Shown: positions 20,940-31,643 of the stretch, piece after piece | Numbering within the stretch: position 1 is the stretch's first letter | How the letters are laid out: every line of letters starts with the position of its first letter | Notes under the pieces: model-generated | Told to the model about the DNA's origin: nothing | Seen by the model: the letters and a program-made list of their open reading frames with translations, nothing else | Databases searched by the model: none | Position numbers and translations under genes: made by a program | Assembly (NCBI RefSeq): GCF_000751075.1 | Contig: NZ_CCMG01000011.1 | Span: 1-64,000 of the forward strand | Reading direction: 5' to 3' | DNA: 64,000 bases | DNA from: Rickettsia tamurae | GTDB taxonomy: Bacteria > Pseudomonadota > Alphaproteobacteria > Rickettsiales > Rickettsiaceae

Positions 20940-22241
20940 TTGACAAAAGAACAGAAACAAGCTGTAGGGTTGTTATCTGTAGGAACCTTATTGGAATATT
21001 TTGATCTTATGCTTTATGTCCATATGTCCGTACTTCTTAATGAGCTTTTTTTTCCAAAAGCTGATGCTTATGCTACTTCGCTTTACTCTATAGCAGCTTT
21101 ATGTGCTACTTTTATCTTTAGACCAGTCGGGGCTCTCGTTTTTGGATATTTAGGTGATACATATGGGCGAAAAACTACAGTAGTTATAACAACTATAATG
21201 ATGGCTACTTCATAGTAATGGCCATTACTTCCTACTTACAATGAAATTGGTATAACAGCTTCTATTATAATAATATTATGTAGAATTGTTCAAGGTATGT
21301 CCTCAATGGGAGAGGTAATAGGAACCAGAAGTTTATTTAACCGAGTTTACTAAGCCTCCAATACAATATCCTATTGTAGCCTTAGCTACGGTTTTCGCTA
21401 CTGTAGGAACTTTCGCAGCTCTAGGAGTTGCTACTATTGTTACTTCTTATGGCTTTAATTGGCGTTATGCATTTGGTATCGGTGCAATTATTGCCGTTGT
21501 AGGAACATTAGCAAGAACCGCATTACGAGAAACTCCTGAATTTGCTAATGCAAAGCTTAAATTACTTAAAACTTTTGAAAAAGCTAATAGAGATATAAAA
21601 GTATTAGAAAATAATCCTATTTGGAAAGAAAAAATTAATAAAAAGACAGCAATAGCTCTATTTATAATGGATTGTGCATGGCCTGTATGTTTTTATTTTG
21701 CATATATTTATTGTGGCGATATTCTTGTAACCAAATTTAACTGTACTCCTGAACAAGTTATAAAACAAAATTTCAAATTATCTATAATAGAACTTTAGTA
21801 GCAGCATTAAGTTATAAGATATATCCTTTAAAAATTCTAAAAGCATTATTAGGTATCTTTACTATTACAATATTACTATGTCCATATTTATTAAATAAAG
21901 CTTCTAATCCAAATCAAATATTTATTATTCAATCACTTATCATGGCTTTTGCCCTTAATGTTATGCCGGCTGTACCAAATTGTTTTAGACATTTTCCAAT
22001 CTTTAAACGCTTTACTTCCGTAACATTTACATATGCTTTATCAGCTGCTTGTATGTATGTTATTAGCTCTTTTGGTTTTCCTCATTTAATAAAAACCTTT
22101 GGAAACTGGGGAGTATTAATTATTATGATTCCAACAAGTATTGGATTTGGATTTGGTATATTTCATTTTGAAAAATTGGAGAAAGAAAGTGGAAATTATC
22201 CGACAAAATCTTTTGCCCCTTCTTCAGTGATGTCTGCTTAA
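20940..22241 (+). pseudogene. MFS transporter (proline/betaine ProP-like), frameshifted
   Basis: One multi-pass transporter of the MHS/ProP type can be rebuilt across several frames. The first part, probably starting at a TTG at 20940, reads LTKEQKQAVGLLSVGTLLEY and GALVFGYLGDTYGRKTTVVI, the conserved loop 2-3 motif, then stops at 21213. Later segments are PTYNEIGITASIIIILCRIV with GMSSMGE, then TKPPIQYPIVALATVFATVG, RTALRETPEFANAKLKLLKT and a C-terminal piece from 21942 with FPHLIKTFGNWGVLIIMIPT. Lesions lie near 21213, 21335 and 21780 at least. The ProP family is amplified in rickettsiae and paralogues may compensate, such as the intact MFS gene at 43457. Confidence 0.87.
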
Positions 22242-22792
22242 TTGATAAATATTTTTTGCATTTTATTATTAACCTTTATATTGTGATTATCAATTATTTC
22301 GTTAAGCTGGTTTTCTATAGTCATAATTTTAAATTTTGTAGATTTATCAACTATGAGCTTTTGCATACTAGCAGTTATTTTGTCTATATCGGTTATATTA
22401 TTAAGGACTTTAATGTTGTTTACTATATTCTCTATAGTGTCTTTTATTATAGCTTTAGCATTTATCGCAATATTAGTAGCTACTTTATCATTTATCCCAT
22501 CAACCAACTTTTGAAAACCATCTATTTTATGCAATAAGTCACATACATTTTTAAAACCTTTATTTGTAGCTATACTTAAAGCTGTTTCACCATTATTAGT
22601 AACCTGATTAATAGCTGTAATGGACATTCTATTAATAAGTAATTCACAAACTTTTTCTAAGCCATCACGGGCAGTTTCTAATATCTCTCTATTATTAATA
22701 GCTGTGTTGGACGTATTAATAAGCAGCTCATAAACTACTTCTAAGCCCTTTTCTAAAGCAGAAATTAATATAGTATTCCGTTTAATCATCAA
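22238..22792 (-). CDS. Ankyrin-like helical repeat protein
   Basis: A 184-residue protein whose N-terminal half has imperfect helical repeats close to ankyrin: LEKGLEVVYELLIN, RDGLEKVCELLINR and NNGETALSIATNKGFKNVCD. The C-terminal half (about 100-184) is a Lys/Asn/Ile-rich helical stretch with coiled-coil character (IENIVNNIKVLNNITDIDKI). It overlaps the preceding LRR/TPR gene by 11 bp in a different frame, suggesting either translational coupling or a single ancestral LRR-TPR-ankyrin protein split by a frameshift. No signal peptide. It could be a host-directed effector; unproven. Confidence 0.6.
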   Translation of the reverse strand: MMIKRNTILISALEKGLEVVYELLINTSNTAINNREILETARDGLEKVCELLINRMSITAINQVTNNGETALSIATNKGFKNVCDLLHKIDGFQKLVDGINDKVATNIAINAKAIIKDTIENIVNNIKVLNNITDIDKITASMQKLIVDKSTKFKIMTIENQLNEIIDNHNIKVNNKMQKIFIN

Positions 22793-23285
22793 AATTATTT
22801 AATTCATCCTGATTTATATGTTTTATTAGGTTTTGCATGTCTACTTGATTTTTTTCTTTTATATCTATTACTAATTTTTTCCATTTAGTTAAATTATCGT
22901 CTACAATATTAATATTTTTTGCAGAAAGTACTTGTTTTTGTTGTTCTTTATATTCCTTTTCTGCATTTGTTTTATTTCTTTCATATAAATTGTCTGCCCT
23001 ATATGAGTATCCATCAAATCCTTTCTTGATTTTTATTGCTGCTTTATATTTTTCTATAGCTTCATCATACTTTTCTTGACTGCATAAATTATTACCCTCT
23101 GCATTTAAGCTTTCTGCTTTTTTCTCGGCTATAGTTTGATTTCTTTGCAGATATCCGCTAATTGTCTTTAATGTTGTATCGCCTATGTTGTTATAAGAAA
23201 GAGAAAGAGTTGTACTACCCTTTCTTAAACTATCGGCTTCCCATTTCAAACCTCGTTTTTCTAGAAATTCTATTAGTTCTTTCAT
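22782..23285 (-). CDS. LRR/TPR-type repeat protein
   Basis: A 167-residue protein. Residues about 25-50 (TTLSLSYNNIGDTTLKTISG) match one leucine-rich repeat of the ribonuclease-inhibitor type. Residues about 55-95 contain a TPR-like hairpin (AEGNNLCSQEKYDEAIEKYK). The rest is a charged helix. It ends 11 bp inside the next gene. LRR and TPR modules serve in protein binding; here the target is unknown. The start MKELIEFLEKRGLKWEADSL resembles the capping helix of LRR-containing rickettsial proteins. Probably the N-terminal half of a larger composite protein. Confidence 0.6.
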   Translation of the reverse strand: MKELIEFLEKRGLKWEADSLRKGSTTLSLSYNNIGDTTLKTISGYLQRNQTIAEKKAESLNAEGNNLCSQEKYDEAIEKYKAAIKIKKGFDGYSYRADNLYERNKTNAEKEYKEQQKQVLSAKNINIVDDNLTKWKKLVIDIKEKNQVDMQNLIKHINQDELNNFDD

Positions 23286-23408
23286 ATCTTTATCCTTATT
23301 AAATTCTATAAATCTTAATATTTTGTTAAAAATGAGCTTATAGACAGAATCATAATAATGAGCTTTAAGAAAGCAATAGAAATTTAACTAAAAGTATGAA
23401 TAAATAAA

Positions 23409-23710
23409 TTAGGATTGATTCAGGGAATCTATTAATATATAGAGGATTAGAGGGAAATAATAATGTTGCCGACGTGTCGCTAAACCTTGCAGCTTAACAC
23501 CGCCTTTAGCGTATATCCATCTTGGCAGTTCATCGACAGCCGCTAAATATTCAACTTGGTTAAGCTTCTGCGGCAAGGTTGATGCTTGAAACTTCCCGCT
23601 ACCAAAATTAAAGATAAATGAGATTAAGGCGGCTTGTTGGTTTTCGGTTAATGACACACACCCTAGTGGACGATTATCGACACATTTACCAGCTTCGAGT
23701 AATTATTATT
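23409..23710 (-). pseudogene. Phage-type lysozyme (GH24) remnant
   Basis: Translation reads EAGKCVDNRPLGCVSLTENQ then QAALISFIFNFGSGKFQAST, the family motif in which Q-x-AL-SF-FN-G is conserved, and LPRWIYAKGGVKLQGLATRR, the C-terminal lobe. The N-terminal catalytic part (Glu in the GH24 active site) is absent: stop codons TAA TAA lie at about 23711-23716 in frame. An ATG or GTG near 23657 would give only 82 residues. It is a remnant of an endolysin-like gene, perhaps of phage origin. Confidence 0.75.
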
Positions 23711-23842
23711 TACCTTCCTACAGATCCTCGCTTGCTTTCCCGCAATATATTCTTGAGAGTAGTAATAGAATGAGGAAGGGGAGATTTATGTTTGTTAATA
23801 ATAGTAGCCCTTATGTGTTCTAGTGTTTGTTTAGTATTTTTA

Positions 23843-24529
23843 TTAGCATGTGTTATAACCTCCATATAAATTACCTACTTCTTTCTGTTCTTTTTTGAAA
23901 GCTTCTTTATTTCCTATGTTAGCCAAAGCTTTAAAACTATGTTTTATAACTTGTCCAATATTTTTAAAAACATGCGAATTATCTTTTTTAGCTGTTTCTT
24001 TGCACCATGTATCTAGATTCTCTAATTCTTTTTTGATTTCTTGAGAAATTGCTTTTTTGTTTTCAGGATTTTCCTTCCCTTTTTCATAAGTATTAATAAT
24101 CTTGTCTAATTTTTCTTTAAACTCTTTTTCGTTATTACTCGGTTTTAAATTAAGCATTACATCAGAGTGGTCTGATGATAGTTCTTTGAGGATATTAATA
24201 ATTATTTCTTCTTTTAATCCATTATTATCTCCATTAAGCAAATTTTCATATTTATGATCTGGTACTATATTCGTTACATAATCTAAGAATTCTGTTTTGT
24301 GGTAATGATTCGGTATTGAGTTTAGCAAATTCTCCATTGTGTCTACATATGGAGCTATATGTGATATCATGGTTATTAGATGAATCGACTATAAGAACAC
24401 TAAAGTCTTTTAGCATATCTGGGTTCTTTAATGTTAATTTATGTTCTTTTTATGTTCTTTAAAAAACTTTTCTAGTTTACTGTTAATTTCATGTTGTCTA
24501 AATTTACCTTGAGTTGAAGAATTTGGCAT
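23843..24529 (-). pseudogene. Hypothetical protein gene with probable frameshifts
   Basis: The upstream end starts at an ATG at 24529 (MPNSSTQGKFRQHEINSKLE) and stops after about 26 codons; shifting frame near 24450 gives LTLKNPDMLKDFSVLIVDSS, and a second shift near 24365 joins a 175-residue open frame (23843-24370) with DTMENLLNSIPNHYHKTEFL and a Lys/Glu-rich helical C-terminus. I do not recognise a domain. The 175-residue piece alone could be translated from the ATG at 24370, so an active shorter protein is not excluded. It lies in an accessory strip with other decaying genes. Confidence 0.55.
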
Positions 24530-24781
24530 TTTGATAATCCTATATTAGTTAACACAAAAGAAATTAAAGCTTATATTAATAAACTTGAGAAATATTTTTA
24601 ATTAAATTATTAATATTTCTTTTTATAAGGTGATAAATTTACTATTTAGAAGAAAGAGAAAAGCTGCTTAGTTTAGAGATTTGGTGAAAGACACTTAATA
24701 TTCCAGTTAAACGGCAAAAAGCTTGATTTTATGCTGTATCCGCCGTTTGATAGCTTTATAAAAGCGTCGGAAATCGAAGAA

Positions 24782-24858
24782 TGGCGCACCCTAAAGGATT
24801 CGAACCTCTGACCCACAGATTAGAAGTCTGTTGCTCTATCCAGCTGAGCTAAGGGTGC
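24782..24858 (-). tRNA. tRNA-Arg (anticodon TCT)
   Basis: A 77-nt cloverleaf on the minus strand. The 5' strand GCACCCT pairs with AGGGTGC, the discriminator is G, and CCA is encoded. D-arm: AGCTCAGCTGGATAGAGC. The anticodon arm cagacttctaatctg has loop cttctaa and anticodon TCT, reading AGA. The T-loop ggttcgaatcc is intact. Confidence 0.97.
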
Positions 24859-24954
24859 TAAACATTTACGGTAAACTTTATATCAGTTTAAGCAAAGTTT
24901 TTCAAGGATTCTTTTTTTATTAAAAATAATAAGCAAATGTGATAAAAGATATTC

Positions 24955-25272
24955 ATGGATAAATTCTACAATTACAATTCTTCTTCAAATCAGGCTTTAC
25001 TTAGTCTTAAAGTAAAACCTAATTCTAACCGGAATCTAATTAGCGATTTTATAACTATTAATAATATCCCATATCTAAAATTATCTATAAAAGCAGTACC
25101 GGAGCAAGGTAAAGCTAATGAAGAAATCATAAATTATTTAGCAAAAGAATGGAAATTATCACGTAGTAATATTGAAATTATTAAAGGTCATACTCATAGC
25201 TTAAAAACGATATTGATAAAAAATATTAATGAAGACTATTTAAATTTGATTATTAATTCCTATATTAAATAA
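24955..25272 (+). CDS. DUF167 (YggU-like) protein
   Basis: A 105-residue conserved protein of the YggU/DUF167 family of unknown function. Characteristic stretches are LSLKVKPNSNRNLISDF near the start, LKLSIKAVPEQGKANEEIIN in the middle (the conserved P-x-x-GKAN motif) and IEIIKGHTHSLKTILI (G-x-x-S-x-x-K). Length and motifs are normal. It sits between tRNA-Arg and a family A repeat. No link to a pathway can be drawn from context. Confidence 0.9.
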   Translation: MDKFYNYNSSSNQALLSLKVKPNSNRNLISDFITINNIPYLKLSIKAVPEQGKANEEIINYLAKEWKLSRSNIEIIKGHTHSLKTILIKNINEDYLNLIINSYIK

Positions 25273-25300
25273 ATAAAGTTTTGTTACAAGATACCAAAAT

Positions 25301-25392
25301 CGTCATTGCGAGCAACTAAAAGGAGCGTAGCAATCTCAGGACTATAGCACGAGATTGCTTCGTCAAAACCTACAGTTTTTCCTCGCAATGAC
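25301..25392. repeat. Family A palindromic repeat upstream of htpG
   Basis: cgtcattgcgagcaactaaa at the left and ttttcctcgcaatgac at the right; inner pair gcaatctcagg and gagattgcttcg. It lies about 55 bp before the htpG start, leaving little room for a promoter between them. Confidence 0.85.
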
Positions 25393-25447
25393 AAAAAAAC
25401 TGACCTAGTAACAAAGCTAAAAACAAGAATTTATAAATTGGTTTAGT

Positions 25448-27328
25448 ATGACACAAGAAAAGAAAAAGTTTGATGCCGAGGTTGGCAAGATTTTAAATTT
25501 AATGATTCACTCTCTTTATAGTAATAAAGAGATTTTTATGAGGGAGTTAATTTCCAATGCTTCGGATGCTTGCGATAAATTACGTTATTTATCTCAAAGT
25601 AACAGTGCATTAGTAGCAGGTGATAACAATTTTAAAATTACGGTTAAAGTCGATAAAGATAACGGACAAATCATTATCCGTGATAACGGCATAGGCATGA
25701 ATAAAGAGGATTTAATCGAAAATCTCGGTACTATTGCAAGATCGGGTACGGCAAATTTTCTTAAAAGCCTCTCCGGTGATTCTAAAAAGGATAATATGCT
25801 AATCGGTCAATTTGGTGTTGGATTTTATTCAAGCTTTATGGTAGCTGATAAAGTGACTGTAACCTCAAGAAAAGCTGGTGAGGATAAAGTCCATGTTTGG
25901 GAATCAGACGGGCTTGGTGAATATATTGTCTCAGATTCAGATAAAGAGTTCACAAGAGGCACGGAAATCGTTTTACATATCAAAAAGGAAGAAGATACAT
26001 TCCTTGATCATTTTAGATTAAAACACATCGTTAAAAGCTATTCCGATCACATAGCAGTACCGATATATTTCTTTGATGAAGCCGGTAATAATGAAATCCA
26101 GCTTAATTCAGCTTCTGCATTATGGACAAGACCGAAATCAGAAATTACGGAAGAACAATATAAAGAATTCTACAAAAGCTTATCTTATGCCGTTGATGAC
26201 CCTTGGATAACGATGCATAATAAAAACGAGGGAGCTATAGAATTTACTAACCTACTTTTCATCCCATCGAGCAAAACATTTGACTTATTTCACCCTGATC
26301 GCAAAAGGCGAGTAAAATTATATATAAAAAGAGTATTTATATCTGATGAGAATATAGATTTAATCCCGTCATATTTGAGGTTTTTACGAGGTGTAGTTGA
26401 TTCAGAAGATTTACCACTAAATATTAGCCGTGAATCACTGCAGCATAATAGCGTGCTTGAGAAAATCAAAAATGCTATTACAAAAAGAGTGCTTGGCGAG
26501 CTTAGAAAAAAGAAAGAGGAATCACCTGAAGAATATAATAAGTTTTGGGCTAATTTCGGCGGTGCTTTAAAAGAGGGTTTATGTGAGGCTACTACCGATC
26601 ATGAAAAATTATTAGAGGTATGTATATTCAGAAGTGCCTTGCATAATAAAATGATCAGCCTTGACGAATATATAGCGAATTTTAAAGAAGGGCAGAATAC
26701 TATATATTATTTAAGCGGTGATAACCCCGATAAATTACTTTCAAGCCCACAAATCGAAGGGTTGTTAAGTAAAAATATCGATGTATTACTTTTTACTGAT
26801 ACAGTGGATGATTTTTGGGTAAATGTTAATAACGAATATAAAGGACATGCTATTAAATCTGCTACTAGAAGCGATATCGATGTAGAGCAAACCACTTCAC
26901 AATCTGAGAAGAAAAATACAGATAGTAAAAAATCTGATGATGAATATAAATTGCTAACCGATTATTTTAAAGAGACACTCGGGGAATTAGTAAAAGAAGT
27001 TAAGATCTCTAAAAAACTTACTTCAAGCCCTGCTTGTCTTGCCGTTAGCGACGCTGCTATGGATATTCGTATGGAGAGATTTTTGATTGAGCAGAAACAA
27101 ATAGCTAATGCCTCAGCTAAAAATTTAGAGCTAAACCCTAAAAATAAAATCATAGAGAAAATCTTTAATGACCTAAAAGCAAATAATAAAAATAATGAAG
27201 AATTGGTTAATCTAATATTTGATCAAGCCTGTATTTTAGAGGGTGAACCGGTTGCTGATACAGGGGCATTTTCAAAGAGATTAAACGATATTGTACAAAA
27301 AGCCATTTATAACTTTAAACTTTTTTAA
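25448..27328 (+). CDS. htpG: Molecular chaperone HtpG (Hsp90)
   Basis: Cytosolic ATP-dependent Hsp90-type chaperone. The 626-residue product has the GHKL ATPase domain: [16 protein letters not shown] (Asn/Asp), [20 protein letters not shown] and [18 protein letters not shown] (ATP lid). The middle domain contains [14 protein letters not shown] (catalytic Arg). The C-terminal dimerisation domain follows an Asp/Lys/Ser-rich linker at about 480-500. Length is normal. It is followed by a family B repeat that separates it from hemA. Confidence 0.97.
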   Translation: MTQEKKKFDAEVGKILNLMIHSLYSNKEIFMRELISNASDACDKLRYLSQSNSALVAGDNNFKITVKVDKDNGQIIIRDNGIGMNKEDLIENLGTIARSGTANFLKSLSGDSKKDNMLIGQFGVGFYSSFMVADKVTVTSRKAGEDKVHVWESDGLGEYIVSDSDKEFTRGTEIVLHIKKEEDTFLDHFRLKHIVKSYSDHIAVPIYFFDEAGNNEIQLNSASALWTRPKSEITEEQYKEFYKSLSYAVDDPWITMHNKNEGAIEFTNLLFIPSSKTFDLFHPDRKRRVKLYIKRVFISDENIDLIPSYLRFLRGVVDSEDLPLNISRESLQHNSVLEKIKNAITKRVLGELRKKKEESPEEYNKFWANFGGALKEGLCEATTDHEKLLEVCIFRSALHNKMISLDEYIANFKEGQNTIYYLSGDNPDKLLSSPQIEGLLSKNIDVLLFTDTVDDFWVNVNNEYKGHAIKSATRSDIDVEQTTSQSEKKNTDSKKSDDEYKLLTDYFKETLGELVKEVKISKKLTSSPACLAVSDAAMDIRMERFLIEQKQIANASAKNLELNPKNKIIEKIFNDLKANNKNNEELVNLIFDQACILEGEPVADTGAFSKRLNDIVQKAIYNFKLF

Positions 27329-27355
27329 TTTTAATGTAGAATGGTCGCAATCTGT

Positions 27356-27447
27356 TGTCATCCCGCAATCAAGTCGCGGGATCCAGTAGAAATACTAGTA
27401 TTTTTTATTGTTTTTATGGATCCCGTGGTCGAGCCACGGGATGACAC
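27356..27447. repeat. Family B palindromic repeat between htpG and hemA
   Basis: tgtcatcccgcaatcaagtc-gcgggatccag at the left and ggatcccgtggtcgagccac-gggatgaca at the right. The centre is AT-rich (agaaatactagtatttttta). Confidence 0.85.
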
Positions 27448-27497
27448 AGTACGTTTTACAATTCACATAAAAAATTTCTAACAAATCAATAGTTCTA

Positions 27498-28742
27498 ATG
27501 TTTTATTACGATACTATATTTAGCAAACATATAGATAAGATCAAAAGCGAAGGAAGATATCGAGAATTTAAGGCCTTAAAAAGACAAGCCGATAATTTTC
27601 CTTTTGCAGAACACGCTAATAAACAAATAGTTATGTGGTGCATTAATGACTATTTGGGCATGAGTAAACATGCAAAAGTAATGCAAGCTTCTATAGATGC
27701 CTTGCTAAAATACGGTGTTGGATCAGGCGGAACTCGCAATATCGGTGGTAATAATATCGCCATTCTTGAGCTTGAAAAAGAACTTGCAAATTTACACAAA
27801 AAGCAAGCAGCTTTAGTTTTTACATCCGGTTTTGTTGCAAATGATACAACACTTGCAAGTCTTGCTAAAATCATGCCAGATATAGTATTTTTCTCCGATG
27901 AGCTAAATCATGCATCAATAATTGCAGGGATTACAAGTTCAAGAGCCGAGAAATATATATATAGACATTTAGACGTTAAGCATCTAGAAGAGCTTTTACA
28001 ATCAGTCGATATTAATAGACCGAAAATTATTGTTTTTGAATCGGCTTACTCTATGGACGGTTTCTTCTCACCTATCAAAGATATAATCAACTTAGCCAAA
28101 AAATATAATGCTTTAACCTTTATCGATGAAGTTCATACGGTCGGTTTATACGGTAAACAGGGTGGCGGTATTGCCGAACTTCTTAATTGTAGTGATCAAA
28201 TCGATATTATTCAAGGTACACTTGCCAAAGCATACGGCACTATCGGCGGTTATATCACTAGCAACCATAATTTAGTCGACGCTATAAGACTAACCGCTCC
28301 AGGGTTTATTTTCACTACTTCATTGCCGCCGGTAATTTCTACCGCTGCAACGCATAGTATTAGACATCTCAAAAAATCAAATGAAGAACGAATAAAACAT
28401 CAAGAAGTAGTTACAAAACTTAAAAATTCTTTTGAACGTTTTAATATACCTTATTTGAAAAATGAAAGTCATATAGTGCCGATAATTATTGGTGATCCGA
28501 TTAAAGCGGCGAAAGCCTCAAATATACTCCTTAATGAATACGGTATTTACGTTCAACATATCAATTTTCCAACCGTACCGAGAGGTACGGAACGCCTCCG
28601 AATCATCCCAACCCCTGCCCATACCGATAAAATGATCAATGATTTATCTATAGTCTTAGTACAGATATTTGCCGAACTTGATATAGAATTATCTTCTGCT
28701 AAAGAACTTAACGAAGAAGTACGTTTGAACCTTATTGCTTAA
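27498..28742 (+). CDS. hemA: 5-aminolevulinate synthase
   Basis: Condenses glycine and succinyl-CoA to 5-aminolevulinate, the first committed step of heme synthesis by the Shemin pathway of alphaproteobacteria. The 414-residue product is a PLP-dependent alpha-oxoamine synthase. Visible motifs: [12 protein letters not shown] (substrate site), [10 protein letters not shown] (PLP-stacking His), [12 protein letters not shown] (Asp bonding the PLP nitrogen) and the Schiff-base lysine K244 in [12 protein letters not shown]. Length and order are normal. The C-terminal tail is a little divergent. Flanked by repeats, probably a single gene transcript. Confidence 0.97.
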   Translation: MFYYDTIFSKHIDKIKSEGRYREFKALKRQADNFPFAEHANKQIVMWCINDYLGMSKHAKVMQASIDALLKYGVGSGGTRNIGGNNIAILELEKELANLHKKQAALVFTSGFVANDTTLASLAKIMPDIVFFSDELNHASIIAGITSSRAEKYIYRHLDVKHLEELLQSVDINRPKIIVFESAYSMDGFFSPIKDIINLAKKYNALTFIDEVHTVGLYGKQGGGIAELLNCSDQIDIIQGTLAKAYGTIGGYITSNHNLVDAIRLTAPGFIFTTSLPPVISTAATHSIRHLKKSNEERIKHQEVVTKLKNSFERFNIPYLKNESHIVPIIIGDPIKAAKASNILLNEYGIYVQHINFPTVPRGTERLRIIPTPAHTDKMINDLSIVLVQIFAELDIELSSAKELNEEVRLNLIA

Positions 28743-29436
28743 CGTCATTGCGAGGAAAATTACGAAGTAATTGACGAAGCAGTCTAGTAAAAAATTCTCT
28801 TAACGTCATTCCCACGGAAGCGGGAAGGAAGTAAAAACCTATAAAAAACTTGTTTTTTAGGTTTATTTTATCAATAATGTTTAGCAATATTAAGGTTATT
28901 TCTCTGGATTCCCGCTTCTAGCTAGGAATAACATAATATCCACGTAACAATGCTTTCCAGTCGTTTAGCTCATGACGATATCCATCTTTGGTTAACAATG
29001 CCACAAATCTTATACCAAATTTATTTACTCTCTTTTGCTCCTAAATCATCTAGTTTATTGAAGTATGCCCTAAAAAAAGACTAAGATATAACCATTTAAA
29101 TTCTTTTTAAAAAATAAAGGTTTACCCCCATAAATACCTTATTTCTATATAATTTAAAAAATAGTTGTATTTTTATACCACTATAATATTAATTTTTTAT
29201 TTCTATATAATTAATTTGTTTACTTTGAAGAATTTATAATTTATTTTTCCATGAAATATTCAATGTAAGGCTGTAATTATTGAGCTTTTAAAGCTAACTC
29301 AGATAAAGAACAAACGAGCAATAACAAAAAAGAAAAAAGTATTTCTACAAAATCGACTACGGCTAGTCGCTTAGCTCATGACAATATCCATCTTTATTTA
29401 ACAATGTCTAAAAAATATAAGTAATATGAATTTTAA
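28743..29436. other. Non-coding AT-rich region with repeat fragments
   Basis: No gene longer than a few dozen codons is credible. It holds an inverted family A fragment (cgtcattgcgaggaaaatta at 28743), a larger palindromic block at 28802-28935 (cgtcattcccacggaagcgg on the left, ggattcccgcttctagctag on the right), and two copies of a unit with cgttta/cgcttagctcatgac followed by atccatctttggttaacaat, at about 28960-29000 and 29363-29405. Short Lys/Asn-rich frames near 29260-29340 may be leftovers of the decayed gene that follows. Confidence 0.6.
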
Positions 29437-29439
29437 CTT

Positions 29440-29937
29440 AATATAATTACCAAATATGTCTTTTTTGACCGCAAAACTGCAATTATTAAACTCCTTAAAA
29501 CTCATGCTGGCAAAGAGTTTACTGCTTCTAAAATAGCAACTTGGCTAGTTGATACTTATCCTGAAGAAGCAAAGAAAAAAGAGGAAGCAAGCAATGATAA
29601 ACGATTACTTAACGCTAAAAAGCAAAGTAAGAAAGAGAAAAATTATTATCATGATTTATAGAAATGAATTGAATAACTATTGAACGCTATACAAAAAATA
29701 GAACCGAAAATTAAAATAACCAAGAGAGGACGCTGGTTTAGATATTGTTATGTTAACAATATTAATAACATAGTTAATTATGATAATAAATGCTATGAGA
29801 CATTTGATCTTAAATCCAAAATTATTAAAGCCCTTAAAAATCATAAGAAAATTATTAAAGCTCTTGAAAATTATAAGAAGCAGGAGCTTACTGCTATGGA
29901 AATTGCTCAATTGCTGTTAAGTGCTAACTCTAAATAG
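29440..29937 (+). pseudogene. Decayed small helical/HTH-like protein gene
   Basis: Two segments in the same reading frame, separated by three stop codons at 29659-29677. The first (no ATG seen upstream) reads RKTAIIKLLKTHAGKEFTAS and KIATWLVDTYPEEAKKKEEA. The second, from a TTG at 29680, reads NAIQKIEPKIKITKRGRWFR and later KKQELTAMEIAQLLLS, echoing the FTASKIATWLV helix of the first. This layout, a winged-helix-like FTA-x-IA unit followed by a K-x-T-x-x-GR-x-x-x-Y strand, suggests a nucleic-acid-binding module, possibly like the N-terminal helical part of restriction-related proteins. I do not recognise the gene. Confidence 0.5.
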
Positions 29938-29963
29938 TTAGTGATTGCAAAAATATACGACTA

Positions 29964-30105
29964 TAAATCACCTTGAATTAGGTGAGATTTATAAGAAATA
30001 TTTTATTTTTTTAAGAATATGACGAATACCGTTAATGCTAGCCCATTTACGGTATGAGATATATTTTTTAAAAATTAAAAATTGCACTTAATTTAAGGTG
30101 ATTTA
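29964..30105. repeat. Nested inverted repeat (142 bp) upstream of tig
   Basis: Outer arms taaatcaccttgaatta (29964-29980) and taatttaaggtgattta (30089-30105) are inverted with one mismatch. Smaller hairpins lie inside: caccttgaattaggtg at the left end and aataccgtta...tttacggtat in the middle. The rest of 29938-30251 shows only a small hairpin, gtgagtcctgcgaaactcac near 30124-30143, and no gene. Confidence 0.65.
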
Positions 30106-30251
30106 CTATATATGCCGGCAAAGGTGAGTCCTGCGAAACTCACAGTCAACAATGCCTAATCCTAATGGGATTTTACAAAAACTATTGCATATTTCAGCTC
30201 TTTAGTTTATTTTGATTAGCAAACTATGTACAGAATTAATGGATTATTAAA

Positions 30252-31571
30252 ATGGGAATTACCGTATTAAAAAACGAAGGATTGGATTTTCATGCAAGAA
30301 TCTCTACTCCTTTAAGTGAGATAGATGACGATATTCAAAAAGAATTACTTGATTTAACCAAAAAAGTTAAAATAGCGGGTTTTAGAGCTGGTAAAGTACC
30401 GGTTTCAATTGTTAAGAAAAAATACGGTACTTCCGTCAGGAATGATATAATAGAAAGAAAAATTAACCATTCGGTAAATCATGTTATTAAAGAGCATAAT
30501 CTAAATATAATCGGTAGACCCAAAATTGAAGAATTACAAAACGAACCCGATAAAGCTTTAGAATTTACCGTAAAAATAGAGCTATTACCTAAAATTACTA
30601 TTCCGGATTTAAAGAAAATCTCACTAGATCGTCCAAAATTAGAAGTAAACTCTAAAGATGTTGAAGAACAACTAGGAAAACTTGCCGCATTAACAAAAAG
30701 CTATACCAAAGAAAGTAAAGCAAAAATAAAAGATGGAGATCAGGTTACTATTGATGCAATCGGGTACATCAAGGATGAAGCTTTTGAAGGCGGTAAATTA
30801 AATGATTTTAAGGTAGTAATAGGTAGTAATACACTTATTCCAGGTTTTGAGAAACAATTAATAGGTTCTAAAACAGGTAGTGAAGTAGATGTTAATGTTA
30901 CTTTTCCTGAAAATTACCATGCTAAAGATTTAGCAGGTAAAGATGCTCGTTTTGCAGTACAAATTAAAGCAGTACATACTGCAGAACCTACCGTTATTGA
31001 TGAGGAGTTTGCTAAAAAATTCCAAAGTAATAGCCTTGAAGAATTGCGTACACATTTTACTAAACAAATAGAAAATGAGTCGGAAGAAGCTATTAATACT
31101 ATAATGAAAATGAACTTATTTGATAAGTTAGAAAAATTGTTAGATTTTGATGTACCGGAATCTTTATTAGAGCAAGAAAAAAATATTCTAAAGTCCGAAA
31201 CCGATAAAAATGACCAAGATGAATCATTATTAAAAGATAAATCCTCTAAAGAAATAACAGAATATTATAATAAATTAGCCCTACGCCGTGTGCGAATAGG
31301 CTTATTACTTGCTGAATATGCAAAATCTAAAAATTTGCAATTAGAGCCTGATGATTTAAGAAAAGTTATTATGCAACAAGCACGTAATTTTCCTGGGCAG
31401 GAAAATATGATATTTGATTTTTATAAAAATAATCCTAGAGCAATTGAAGGACTTAAAGGTCTTGCCTTAGAAGATAAAGCTGTACAATATATATTTAATA
31501 ACGAAATAAAGCTTAAAGAAAAGAAATATACTAAGGAAGAGCTAGAGAAATATCTAGAAGTAGAAGAGTAA
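30252..31571 (+). CDS. tig: Trigger factor
   Basis: Ribosome-bound chaperone and peptidyl-prolyl isomerase that meets nascent chains. The 439-residue product has the N-terminal ribosome-binding domain with signature [17 protein letters not shown] (about 36-52), a central FKBP domain ([50 protein letters not shown]), and a helical C-terminal domain. Length is near the usual 430-450. It has its own upstream gap with no gene and is followed by a family B repeat. Confidence 0.97.
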   Translation: MGITVLKNEGLDFHARISTPLSEIDDDIQKELLDLTKKVKIAGFRAGKVPVSIVKKKYGTSVRNDIIERKINHSVNHVIKEHNLNIIGRPKIEELQNEPDKALEFTVKIELLPKITIPDLKKISLDRPKLEVNSKDVEEQLGKLAALTKSYTKESKAKIKDGDQVTIDAIGYIKDEAFEGGKLNDFKVVIGSNTLIPGFEKQLIGSKTGSEVDVNVTFPENYHAKDLAGKDARFAVQIKAVHTAEPTVIDEEFAKKFQSNSLEELRTHFTKQIENESEEAINTIMKMNLFDKLEKLLDFDVPESLLEQEKNILKSETDKNDQDESLLKDKSSKEITEYYNKLALRRVRIGLLLAEYAKSKNLQLEPDDLRKVIMQQARNFPGQENMIFDFYKNNPRAIEGLKGLALEDKAVQYIFNNEIKLKEKKYTKEELEKYLEVEE

Positions 31572-31643
31572 CGTATTACTTTGATTTAAAGTTTACCGTT
31601 TTTTTTCATTCTTGCAAAAACAGGAATACAGTGCTTTTTTTTG

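Noticed and set aside
29260-29350. A possible further copy of the decayed helical gene (reading KAVIIELLK)
   Set aside because: The similarity is limited to a few residues in a low-complexity AT-rich stretch; not enough to call.
30124-30180. Possible riboswitch or small RNA upstream of tig
   Set aside because: Only a small hairpin (gtgagtcctgcgaaactcac) is visible and no known riboswitch consensus was recognised.
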